From Streptomyces brasiliensis (lineage in GTDB: Bacteria; Actinomycetota; Actinomycetes; Streptomycetales; Streptomycetaceae), in the NCBI RefSeq assembly GCF_014647875.1, contig NZ_BMQA01000001.1:310001-374000 (forward strand): a stretch of DNA of 64,000 nucleotides. The letters are read 5' to 3'. The notes beneath the pieces were generated by a model. The model ran no database searches, had not been told where the DNA came from, and was given only the letters and a program-made list of their open reading frames with translations. Shown piece by piece: positions 45,798 to 52,838 of the stretch. Within the stretch, counting starts at the first letter, position 1, and every line of letters starts with the position of its first letter. The position numbers were made by a program, and so were the translations under genes.

Positions 45798-46163
45798 TGG
45801 ACCAACGATGCAGTTGTCGGCGAACCCGAGGTCCTGCCGCTGGGCCCGTGTGGAGTCCTGGAGTTGCTGGTAGGCCGCCGCGATCTGCTGGTCCAGCAGG
45901 GCGAGTTCACGGTCGACGTCCGCTTTCGCGCCGTCCGGCACCGCCGTCAGGCCGCTACCGACGTCCGGGCAGTCGATCGTGGCCGCCCCCGCGGCCAGGA
46001 CCTGGGCGTCGGCGCTCTGCTCCGGCTCCTGACCCCCACCGCCTTCGGTGGCGGACGCGTAGACGTTCGCCACGATCAGACCACCTCCGCCCAGCATCAG
46101 GGCGACCGCTGCGAAGGTCGCGCGTCGTGCGCCTGTCGGGCGTCTGCGTCTGTTGCGTCCCAC
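45798..46163 (-). pseudogene. 5' remnant of a DUF1996-type secreted protein
   Basis: About 122 codons from GTG 46163: basic start GRNRRRRPTGARR, signal helix (FAAVALMLGGGGLIVANVYA), then ATIDCPDVGSGL, ELALLDQQIAAAYQQLQDS and FADNCIVGP. This is the familiar N-terminal part of large Streptomyces secreted proteins that carry a DUF1996 domain further on. The sequence diverges after CIVGP, and the frame continues antisense to the phzF remnant. The DUF1996 domain, normally several hundred residues, is gone. Confidence 0.7.
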
Positions 46164-46386
46164 GGAAGCACCCCTGCATCTCGAGGCCGTCTCGGCATGG
46201 AAATCCCCCGCACCCATACGGAGCCGGACACCCGGGTGTTCAACCGCCTCATGGATCCATGGCCGCCTCATGCCCAACATGACCTGACTGCGACATGCGG
46301 TCGGTCGAATTCACTCTGTAACGCCTGCATATATGTCATTTCGTGGGAAACTGGTGTGAGATCGGCGGTCGACTGGGCGGCGAGGC

Positions 46387-47616
46387 ATGACGGATCCGGA
46401 GATCGACTACGCGGCGGTGTTCCAGGCCCTGCCCGGCATGGTGGCGCTGCTGACGCCCGATCTGGTGTACGCGGACGCCAACGAGGACTTCCTGCGGCTG
46501 TCGGGCCGCAAGCGTGAGGACATGCTCGGCCGGCACTGGTTCGACATGTTCCCGGACAACCCGAACGAGTCCACCGCGAACGGCATGCGCAACCTGGAGG
46601 CCTCACTTCGGCGGGTGCTCGCCACCGGCGAACGGGACACGATGGCCCTGCAGCGCTACGACGTGCTGATCCCCGGCCGGCCGGGGCAGTGGGAGGAGCG
46701 CTACTGGAGCCCGGTCAACGCGCCGGTGCTGGGCCCGGACGGCAGCGTCGTGCTGCTGGTGCACCGGGTCGAGGAGGTCACCGAACTCATCCGGGCCCGC
46801 GAGAGAACCGACGAGGACCGGGCCCAGGTGCTCGAAGCCGAACTGTACCGGCGCGCGCAGGAACTCCAGGAGATCAACGACCGGCTGCGGCGAGCCCATG
46901 CGCGCGAGCGGGAGGTGGCGCTCGCGCTCCAGGACGCGATGCTGCCCGCGCCCCGGCCGACGGGGAAGCACCGGGCCGTGGTGCGGTACCGGCCGGCGGT
47001 CGGCTCGCTGCACGTGTGCGGCGACTGGTACGACGTCGTGGACCTCGTCGGCGGCGACCGCATCGGCGTGTCGGTCGGCGACGTGGTCGGGCACGGCCTG
47101 GAAGCGGCCTGCGTCATGGGGCAGTTGCGCAGCGCGCTCACCGCCGCGTCCCGGGTCGCCACGGGGCCCGCCCAGGCGCTCGACGCCCTGGGACGGTACG
47201 CACACGTCGTCGACGGCGCCGAGTCGGCGACGGCGGTGCTGACCTTCATCGACTTCGACGACCACACCATCACCTACAGCAGCGCCGGGCACCCCCCGCC
47301 GGCGCTCGTGCACGCCGACGGCCATGTGGAGTTCCTCGACCGCGCCACCGATCCCCCGCTCGACGCCCACCCGGAACCCGGGCCCCGACCGCAGGCACGG
47401 ACCGGCTTCGAGTCCGGCGCGACCCTGGTTCTGTACACGGACGGCCTGATCGAGCGCCGCCGTGAGGACATCGACACCGGCCTCACCCGCCTCGGCACCT
47501 CCCTCGCCCGCCACCGCCGCGCCGACCTGGACATGCTCGCCGACACGGTCCTGCGGGAACTCCTGCCGGCGGAGGGCGCGACCGACGACACGGCCCTGAT
47601 CGCCGTACGTCTGTGA
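46387..47616 (+). CDS. PAS-SpoIIE (PP2C-type) protein phosphatase
   Basis: A 409-residue soluble protein serine phosphatase. The N-terminal PAS (FQALPGMVALLTPDLVYADA) is followed by a coiled-coil linker (RAQELQEINDRLRRAHARER) and SpoIIE domain. The metal ligands are intact: CGDWYDVV, VGDVVGHGLEA, YTDGLIERR and GATDDTAL. It should dephosphorylate an anti-sigma-factor antagonist and thereby free a sigma factor, as RsbU does. ATG at 46387. No anti-sigma or antagonist gene is adjacent, so it works with partners encoded elsewhere. Compare the degenerate homologue at 34141 and the larger one at 52839. Confidence 0.93.
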   Translation: MTDPEIDYAAVFQALPGMVALLTPDLVYADANEDFLRLSGRKREDMLGRHWFDMFPDNPNESTANGMRNLEASLRRVLATGERDTMALQRYDVLIPGRPGQWEERYWSPVNAPVLGPDGSVVLLVHRVEEVTELIRARERTDEDRAQVLEAELYRRAQELQEINDRLRRAHAREREVALALQDAMLPAPRPTGKHRAVVRYRPAVGSLHVCGDWYDVVDLVGGDRIGVSVGDVVGHGLEAACVMGQLRSALTAASRVATGPAQALDALGRYAHVVDGAESATAVLTFIDFDDHTITYSSAGHPPPALVHADGHVEFLDRATDPPLDAHPEPGPRPQARTGFESGATLVLYTDGLIERRREDIDTGLTRLGTSLARHRRADLDMLADTVLRELLPAEGATDDTALIAVRL

Positions 47617-47810
47617 ACTTCCCTTCTTCTCAAGGGAATTGCCCCGGTGAGTGACACCAAGTGCTGTCCGTTCCCGAACTCCAACGCGAACATCATAAAT
47701 ACGTATCGGACATTTCGCTCTTCAACCTTCACGCAGGGCACACAAGTTGGCTAGGTTGACGCCCGGGCCGCACGGCTCCCCCCGGCGAATCCCGCCGGGC
47801 CGCGTGGCCT

Positions 47811-47958
47811 CCGCCGAGTCCGGCGCCCTTCGTGGGGCCGGAGCCGGGGACCCAACCGACAATGGGGTGAATCGGCCCGACTTCCCTTCGGGGCAAGGGC
47901 CGTAGGGCACGCCTTCCGGATTCGACCGCCCGAACCCGACAGCTAACTCGGTAGGCGG
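47811..47958 (+). promoter_or_regulatory. ydaO/yuaA-type cyclic di-AMP riboswitch
   Basis: The leader of the NlpC/P60 gene carries the conserved parts of the ydaO motif: GGGGACCCAACCGACAATGG followed by GGTGAATCGG, CCCTTCGGGGCAAGGGCCGT and the 3' block GAACCCGACAGCTAACTCGG ending TAGGCGG. The 5' CCGCCGAG can pair with the 3' ACTCGGTAGGCGG as stem P1. In Streptomyces these c-di-AMP riboswitches precede genes for cell-wall hydrolases and switch them off when c-di-AMP is high. The ribosome site of the gene lies just after it. Confidence 0.88.
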
Positions 47959-47981
47959 AGTACGGAAGGAGTACGTCTCCC

Positions 47982-49376
47982 ATGGCGCCGGAGAGCCGCG
48001 ACGAGGTTCGACAACGGATCGACGCCCTCTACGACCTGGCGGAGAACGCCACCGGGAACTACAACGCGACGCGCGCGATGACGACGGGCACCCGGGGGCG
48101 CGGCGTCCCATTGCGCAAGAGGCCCGCCGCGGACACCGATCCCGACCTGGACAACGTCACCCGGCAGTGGTTCGACGCGGCACGGGCGAAGCTCGGCCCG
48201 ACGGTGCCGGCCGTACTGCCCACCGATCGCAAACCGCAACGGCCTGCCGAGAGGCGCCCCAAGGCTCCGGCCGAGCGAGAAGTGCTGGGCGACGGGCGGG
48301 AGTCGACCGGGCGTCGGCTGCCCGAACTTCCGGCCGGATCGACCGGTGCCCCGGCCGGTCGCGCCCTCGGAGAGCTCACGCGCGGTTCCCTTCCGGAGCC
48401 GACGCGCCGTCCCATCGCCGAGCTGACCGCGGGGCCTTCGACGCAGCCGGCCGGGGGGTCCGCCGCCGCGCTGCCCGCCGTACCCGCGCCGCGGCGGGAG
48501 TCGGAGGCGCCCAGGGCGCGGCGAGCGCCCGCCACCGCGCCACGCCGCCCCTCGCCGGGCACGTCCAAGGAGCGGAACCTGCGCAAACTCACGGCGGCCC
48601 GCGAGCTGCTGTCCCGGTACGGCGTACAGCGGACCGCGCCGATCACGGCGATCGAGGCCGCGCCGGCGCCGGGCACCCGGTCCACCACGGAGACCGTGGC
48701 ACGGCAGGGGGCCCAGGAGGAGTGGCGCCCCCCGTCCTGGGCCGTGGGACTCGGAGTCGCGGCACCCTCGACGGACCCCACGCCTCCGCCCGCACCCGAC
48801 CCACTCGGCCCGCCCGACCCGCCCGACCCGCTCGACGTGACCATCCCGCTCGAGGCTGCCGACCCACTCGACACCGTTATCCCGCTCGTGGCACCCGGCC
48901 CGCCCGACGTGGCTCCCGTCACCGCACCCGCACCCGCACCCGTCCACCCCAACCACTCGATCGACCCGGGACGCTTCGTGCCACTCGGAACCGGCAGTAC
49001 CCCCGAGCCGGTCCACGCCGACAAGGCCGGGAAAGCCGTCGCCTTCGCGCGGGCCCAGATCGGCCGGCCGTGTCTGTGGGGTGCGACCGGGCCCGACGCG
49101 TACGACTACGCGAGTCTCACGCAGGCCGCCTGGAGGGCCGCCGGCGTCGCCCTGCCACGTTCCGCGCGGGAGCAGGCGTTCGCGGGCACCCCGGTCGCAC
49201 TCACCGGCATCCGGCACGGAGACCTGGTCTTCTTCTTCGACAACGACAGCCACGTCGGCCTGTACGTCGGCAACGGCATGATGGTCCACGCGCCGGGCCC
49301 GGGGTCGTACATCCGCGAAGAGTCGATCTTCGGCGCAGGGGAGTCGGCGATCCACCGGGTGATCCGGCCCGCATGA
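47982..49376 (+). CDS. NlpC/P60-like protein lacking the catalytic cysteine
   Basis: A 464-residue protein. The N-terminal part (SRDEVRQRIDALYDLAENAT...) is the coiled-coil region usual in secreted cell-wall hydrolases, but no signal peptide is seen: the ATG at 47982 with GGAAGGAG upstream starts directly MAPESRDEV. A long Pro/Ala/Arg-rich linker leads to the C-terminal NlpC/P60 domain (from about 345): AVAFARAQIGRPCLWGATGP. Where active enzymes have DCSSL or DCSGL, this one has DYASL (Y376); the His in DSHVGLYVGNG and the polar residue after it are kept. It is therefore probably a non-catalytic peptidoglycan-binding protein, or has lost function. Expression is likely controlled by the c-di-AMP riboswitch. 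Confidence 0.88.
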   Translation: MAPESRDEVRQRIDALYDLAENATGNYNATRAMTTGTRGRGVPLRKRPAADTDPDLDNVTRQWFDAARAKLGPTVPAVLPTDRKPQRPAERRPKAPAEREVLGDGRESTGRRLPELPAGSTGAPAGRALGELTRGSLPEPTRRPIAELTAGPSTQPAGGSAAALPAVPAPRRESEAPRARRAPATAPRRPSPGTSKERNLRKLTAARELLSRYGVQRTAPITAIEAAPAPGTRSTTETVARQGAQEEWRPPSWAVGLGVAAPSTDPTPPPAPDPLGPPDPPDPLDVTIPLEAADPLDTVIPLVAPGPPDVAPVTAPAPAPVHPNHSIDPGRFVPLGTGSTPEPVHADKAGKAVAFARAQIGRPCLWGATGPDAYDYASLTQAAWRAAGVALPRSAREQAFAGTPVALTGIRHGDLVFFFDNDSHVGLYVGNGMMVHAPGPGSYIREESIFGAGESAIHRVIRPA

Positions 49377-49527
49377 GACGCGCGGGGAGGACCGGCGGAC
49401 CCCGCCGGCCTTCCCCGAAGCCGCAGTCGCAGCCGGCGCCGGACCCGGGGGCGAAGCCGGTCCGCCCTGGCCACCAGCCGCCCATAAGATCGCTTTATGA
49501 GCTCATAGACCGAACCCTGGTACTTAC

Positions 49528-49546
49528 TTAGGGCTGCCTTAGCTTA
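49528..49546 (+). promoter_or_regulatory. Candidate iron box upstream of fprA
   Basis: TTAGGGCTGCCTTAGCTTA matches the DmdR/IdeR box consensus TTAGGTTAGGCTAACCTAA at 12 of 19 positions; the TTAGG half is intact. It lies 45 bases before the fprA start, where iron-dependent repression would act. Weak, by-eye evidence. Confidence 0.4.
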
Positions 49547-49591
49547 GGCTTCCCGATCGAGTCGCTTTCATCGCTCGAAGGGAACCTGATC

Positions 49592-50956
49592 ATGCCGCGC
49601 CCCCTGCGGGTAGCCATCGTCGGAGCCGGCCCCGCCGGGATCTACGCCGCCGACGCCCTGCTCAAGTCCGATGCGGCCGTCAAACCCGGCGTGTCCATCG
49701 ACCTCTTCGAGCGGATGCCCGCCCCCTTCGGCCTGATCCGGTACGGCGTCGCCCCCGACCACCCGCGCATCAAGGGCATCGTCAACGCGCTGCACCAGGT
49801 GCTCGACAAGCCGCAGATCCGGCTGTTCGGCAACGTCGAGTACCCGAAGGACATCCGCCTCGACGACCTGCGCGCCTTCTACGACGCCGTGATCTTCTCG
49901 ACCGGTGCGATGGCCGACCGGGACCTGTCCATACCGGGCATCGAGCTGGACGGCTCGTACGGCGCCGCCGACTTCGTGTCCTGGTACGACGGTCACCCGG
50001 ACGTGCCGCGCACCTGGCCGCTGGAGGCCGAGAAGGTCGCCGTGCTCGGCGTCGGCAACGTCGCGCTCGACGTGGCCCGCGTCCTGGCCAAGACGGCGGA
50101 CGAGCTGCTGCCGACGGAGATCCCGCCGAACGTCCACGACGGCCTGAAGGCGAACAAGGCGCTCGAGGTCCATGTGTTCGGCCGCCGTGGCCCGGCGCAG
50201 GCGAAGTTCTCCCCGATGGAGCTGCGTGAGCTGGACCACTCCCCGAACATCGAGGTCGTCGTCGACCCTGAGGACATCGACTACGACGAGGGCTCGATCG
50301 AGACGCGGCGCGGCAACAAGCAGGCCGACATGGTCGCCAAGACTCTGGAGAACTGGGCGATCCGCGACGTCGGCGACCGGCCGCACAAGCTGTTCCTGCA
50401 CTTCTTCGAGTCGCCCGCCGAGATCCTCGGCGAGGACGGCAAGGTGGTGGGCCTGCGCACCGAGCGCACCGCACTCGACGGCACCGGCAACGTCAAGGGC
50501 ACCGGGACCTTCAAGGACTGGGACGTCACCGCGGTCTACCGGGCCGTGGGCTACCTCTCCGAGAAGCTGCCGAAGCTGCCGTGGGACCTCGACTCCGGCA
50601 CCGTCCCGGACGAGGGCGGCCGCGTCATCGAGGAGAGCGGCACGCATCTGCAGTCCACGTACGTCACCGGCTGGATCCGGCGCGGCCCGGTCGGTCTGAT
50701 CGGTCACACGAAGGGCGACGCCAACGAGGCGGTCGCCAACCTCCTGGACGACCACGCGAACGGCCGGCTGCACACGCCGGACTCGCCCGCGCCGGAGGCG
50801 GTGGACGCGTTCCTCGCCGGGCGCGACGTCCGCTTCACCACGTGGGACGGCTGGTACCGCCTGGACGCCGCCGAGAAGGCCCTGGGCGAGCCGCAGGGCC
50901 GTGAGCGCGTGAAGATCGTCGAGCGTGAGGACATGCTGCGGGAGAGCGGGGCGTAA
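49592..50956 (+). CDS. fprA: Ferredoxin-NADP+ reductase, adrenodoxin-reductase type
   Basis: A 454-residue cytoplasmic flavoenzyme that passes electrons from NADPH to ferredoxins serving P450s and other enzymes. FAD is bound through VAIVGAGPAGIYAADALL; NADPH through VAVLGVGNVALDVARVL. Other family blocks are PFGLIRYGVAPDHPRIK, VIFSTGAM, GRRGPAQAKFSPMELREL and the C-terminal GWIRRGPVGLIGHTKGDA. Length and layout match mycobacterial FprA. GAAGGG precedes the ATG at 49592. A possible iron box lies upstream and a strong terminator follows at 51009-51051. Confidence 0.96.
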   Translation: MPRPLRVAIVGAGPAGIYAADALLKSDAAVKPGVSIDLFERMPAPFGLIRYGVAPDHPRIKGIVNALHQVLDKPQIRLFGNVEYPKDIRLDDLRAFYDAVIFSTGAMADRDLSIPGIELDGSYGAADFVSWYDGHPDVPRTWPLEAEKVAVLGVGNVALDVARVLAKTADELLPTEIPPNVHDGLKANKALEVHVFGRRGPAQAKFSPMELRELDHSPNIEVVVDPEDIDYDEGSIETRRGNKQADMVAKTLENWAIRDVGDRPHKLFLHFFESPAEILGEDGKVVGLRTERTALDGTGNVKGTGTFKDWDVTAVYRAVGYLSEKLPKLPWDLDSGTVPDEGGRVIEESGTHLQSTYVTGWIRRGPVGLIGHTKGDANEAVANLLDDHANGRLHTPDSPAPEAVDAFLAGRDVRFTTWDGWYRLDAAEKALGEPQGRERVKIVEREDMLRESGA

Positions 50957-51008
50957 GTCCCTCCCGGCCGCGACTCCCCCTTGGCCGCGGCGGCACAGTA
51001 CGACGAGT

Positions 51009-51051
51009 GAACGGGGCCCGCCCCGAAGCGGATGGCGGGCGGGCCCCGTTC
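51009..51051 (+). terminator. Terminator after fprA
   Basis: A 14-bp perfect inverted repeat (GAACGGGGCCCGCC / GGCGGGCCCCGTTC) with a 15-base loop, about 50 bases after the stop codon. Confidence 0.8.
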
Positions 51052-51244
51052 GACGCTCCATTGTCGTGGCCCCGACAGATCACCGGCATGTGTGAAGCGG
51101 GGTCGCGTGGAGTGCGCAGTACACACCCCGTGTGCGCCGTGTGCGCCGGGCCGTACGGGGGGTTCGTCGCGCCCCGGACGACGTGCAGTCGGCGCGGGCG
51201 GTGATACTGGGAGGCGCACCACGCCTCCGTCCGCAGATTGGCCC

Positions 51245-52405
51245 ATGTCGAACTCCGCCTCAGAACGCCCCACGATTCCCGGCACCGTGTGGCAGGCCCG
51301 CGGCCGCCACACCGGTTCCGACGCCGCGGACGTCCTCCGCCGGAACCTCAGCAGGCTCAAGGCGAGCGGGGTCCTGGCGGACTTCACCGAACCACCCCTG
51401 CCCGAGGACTCCCCCGAGCTGGTCTTCGAGGCACGGTGGCGCGCCGTCGGTGAGGTGACGGTGCGGGCCCGGCTGACGCTCGTACCGCCGCCGGAGCGGG
51501 AGCACTGGCAGGAGTGGCGGCTCGTGGCGGAGGCGGAGCGCCCCTGGGACGAGCGCTGGCCCTCGCCCGCCACGATGTTCTGGCCCGACGACGGCACCGA
51601 ATGGGACCACCATCACGCCGTCGCGGGCCTGCACCTGAGGGACGTCAATGCGCTGTCCACCGACGACAAGGCGATGCGTCGCGTCCTCAAGAGCGCCGCC
51701 CGCGAGTCGTGGGCCGTCCAGTTGGTCGTGCACGAGGCCATGACCCCCGACGAGTGCGGCAGGCTGCCGTTGGCGCGTCTGCTGCCCCCGGGACTGCGGC
51801 ACCGCGTGGTGGAGCACCGGGCATCGCCGCAGCAACTGCGCGCCGTGAACTGGGCGCTGCGCGACCTCGGCGTGGAGGTGCCGCGCGGCGGGGCGGTGCT
51901 GCTGCCTCCGGACCCGGCACCGCCGGGCTACGACGCCGGTGATTTCGCCGTGCGCAGCGTCTTCCTCGACGGCTCGGAGCCCGCCGAACTCGTCGACGTA
52001 CTACGGCGCTTCACCGCCCTGCCGAAGCCGCAGCCGCAGGGCGCGGCCGAGGCGCTGACCGATCTGCGCGAGAACTGGACCCTGATGACGCCCGAGGAAG
52101 AGCTGGCCCACGCGCGCCGGCTGGTGGCCATGTACTCCGAGGCGCTCGAGGCGATGACCAGGTCCCGCGACCTGTACCGGGAGGCCGCCGAGCGGGCGCA
52201 GGAGGCGCTGGCCGCCTACCGTGACCTACCGGCCGCGGTACCCGGGCCCCGGGAGCGCCCCGGCACCAGGGCCGGCTCGCCGTTCCAGCAGCTGACCCGT
52301 GGTTTCGGACGGCTGAGGGGCACCGCCAAAGGGCTCCGCCCGGCGAGCGGTAATGATGCGTCCCGGGACGGGGACGACTCCGGCGACGAGGCCGACCGGC
52401 CATAG
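51245..52405 (+). CDS. Conserved hypothetical protein
   Basis: A 386-residue soluble protein with no signal peptide or membrane helix. It begins TIPGTVWQARGRHTGSDAAD, and has a long alpha/beta N-terminal region with several Trp-rich strands (HWQEWRLVAEAERPWDERWP), and a C-terminal coiled coil (EEELAHARRLVAMYSEALEAMTRSRD) ahead of a basic disordered tail. ATG at 51245 is chosen from the start of coding character. No known domain was recognised. It may be in an operon with the DUF1232 gene 46 bases downstream. Confidence 0.75.
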   Translation: MSNSASERPTIPGTVWQARGRHTGSDAADVLRRNLSRLKASGVLADFTEPPLPEDSPELVFEARWRAVGEVTVRARLTLVPPPEREHWQEWRLVAEAERPWDERWPSPATMFWPDDGTEWDHHHAVAGLHLRDVNALSTDDKAMRRVLKSAARESWAVQLVVHEAMTPDECGRLPLARLLPPGLRHRVVEHRASPQQLRAVNWALRDLGVEVPRGGAVLLPPDPAPPGYDAGDFAVRSVFLDGSEPAELVDVLRRFTALPKPQPQGAAEALTDLRENWTLMTPEEELAHARRLVAMYSEALEAMTRSRDLYREAAERAQEALAAYRDLPAAVPGPRERPGTRAGSPFQQLTRGFGRLRGTAKGLRPASGNDASRDGDDSGDEADRP

Positions 52406-52451
52406 CAACGGCAGGAGACGGGAAGAGACAGAGCAGAGGAGAGGAGACCGG

Positions 52452-52739
52452 ATGGACACCACCACGACCGTGCTGATCGTCGCCGCTGTGCTCGCGGCGG
52501 CTCTGCTCGCCGTGGCCGTCGTCGTGCTGGTCCGGCTGGTGCGCACCCGGCAGCACCTGCGGCGCGCGGGGCTGCCCACCGGGCCGCGCTGGGTGTTCTG
52601 GGGCGCCGTCCTCTATCTGGTGCTGCCGGCCGACCTGCTGCCCGATCCGGTGTACCTGGACGACATCGGCGTCCTGCTCCTCGCCCTGCGTTCGCTGCGT
52701 GCCGCACGTCCGCTGCCGACGGACGAACCCGGCGTCTGA
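52452..52739 (+). CDS. DUF1232 (YkvA-like) membrane protein
   Basis: A 95-residue protein with an N-terminal helix (TTVLIVAAVLAAALLAVAVV) and the DUF1232 motif YLVLPADLLPDPVYLDDIGV around residue 60, in which PxDxxPD and DD are the conserved features. DUF1232 proteins are small membrane-associated proteins of unknown function. The ATG at 52452 follows GGAGACCGG. It lies 46 bases after the 51245 gene on the same strand. Confidence 0.9.
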   Translation: MDTTTTVLIVAAVLAAALLAVAVVVLVRLVRTRQHLRRAGLPTGPRWVFWGAVLYLVLPADLLPDPVYLDDIGVLLLALRSLRAARPLPTDEPGV

Positions 52740-52838
52740 ACTACCGCCCCCACCCCCGCACACCGGCTCGGGGGCCGTCGTCCGATGCCTCTCGTGACGC
52801 CTCTCGCCTCGCGGAGCCAGGCAGTGTAGACATGGCAC

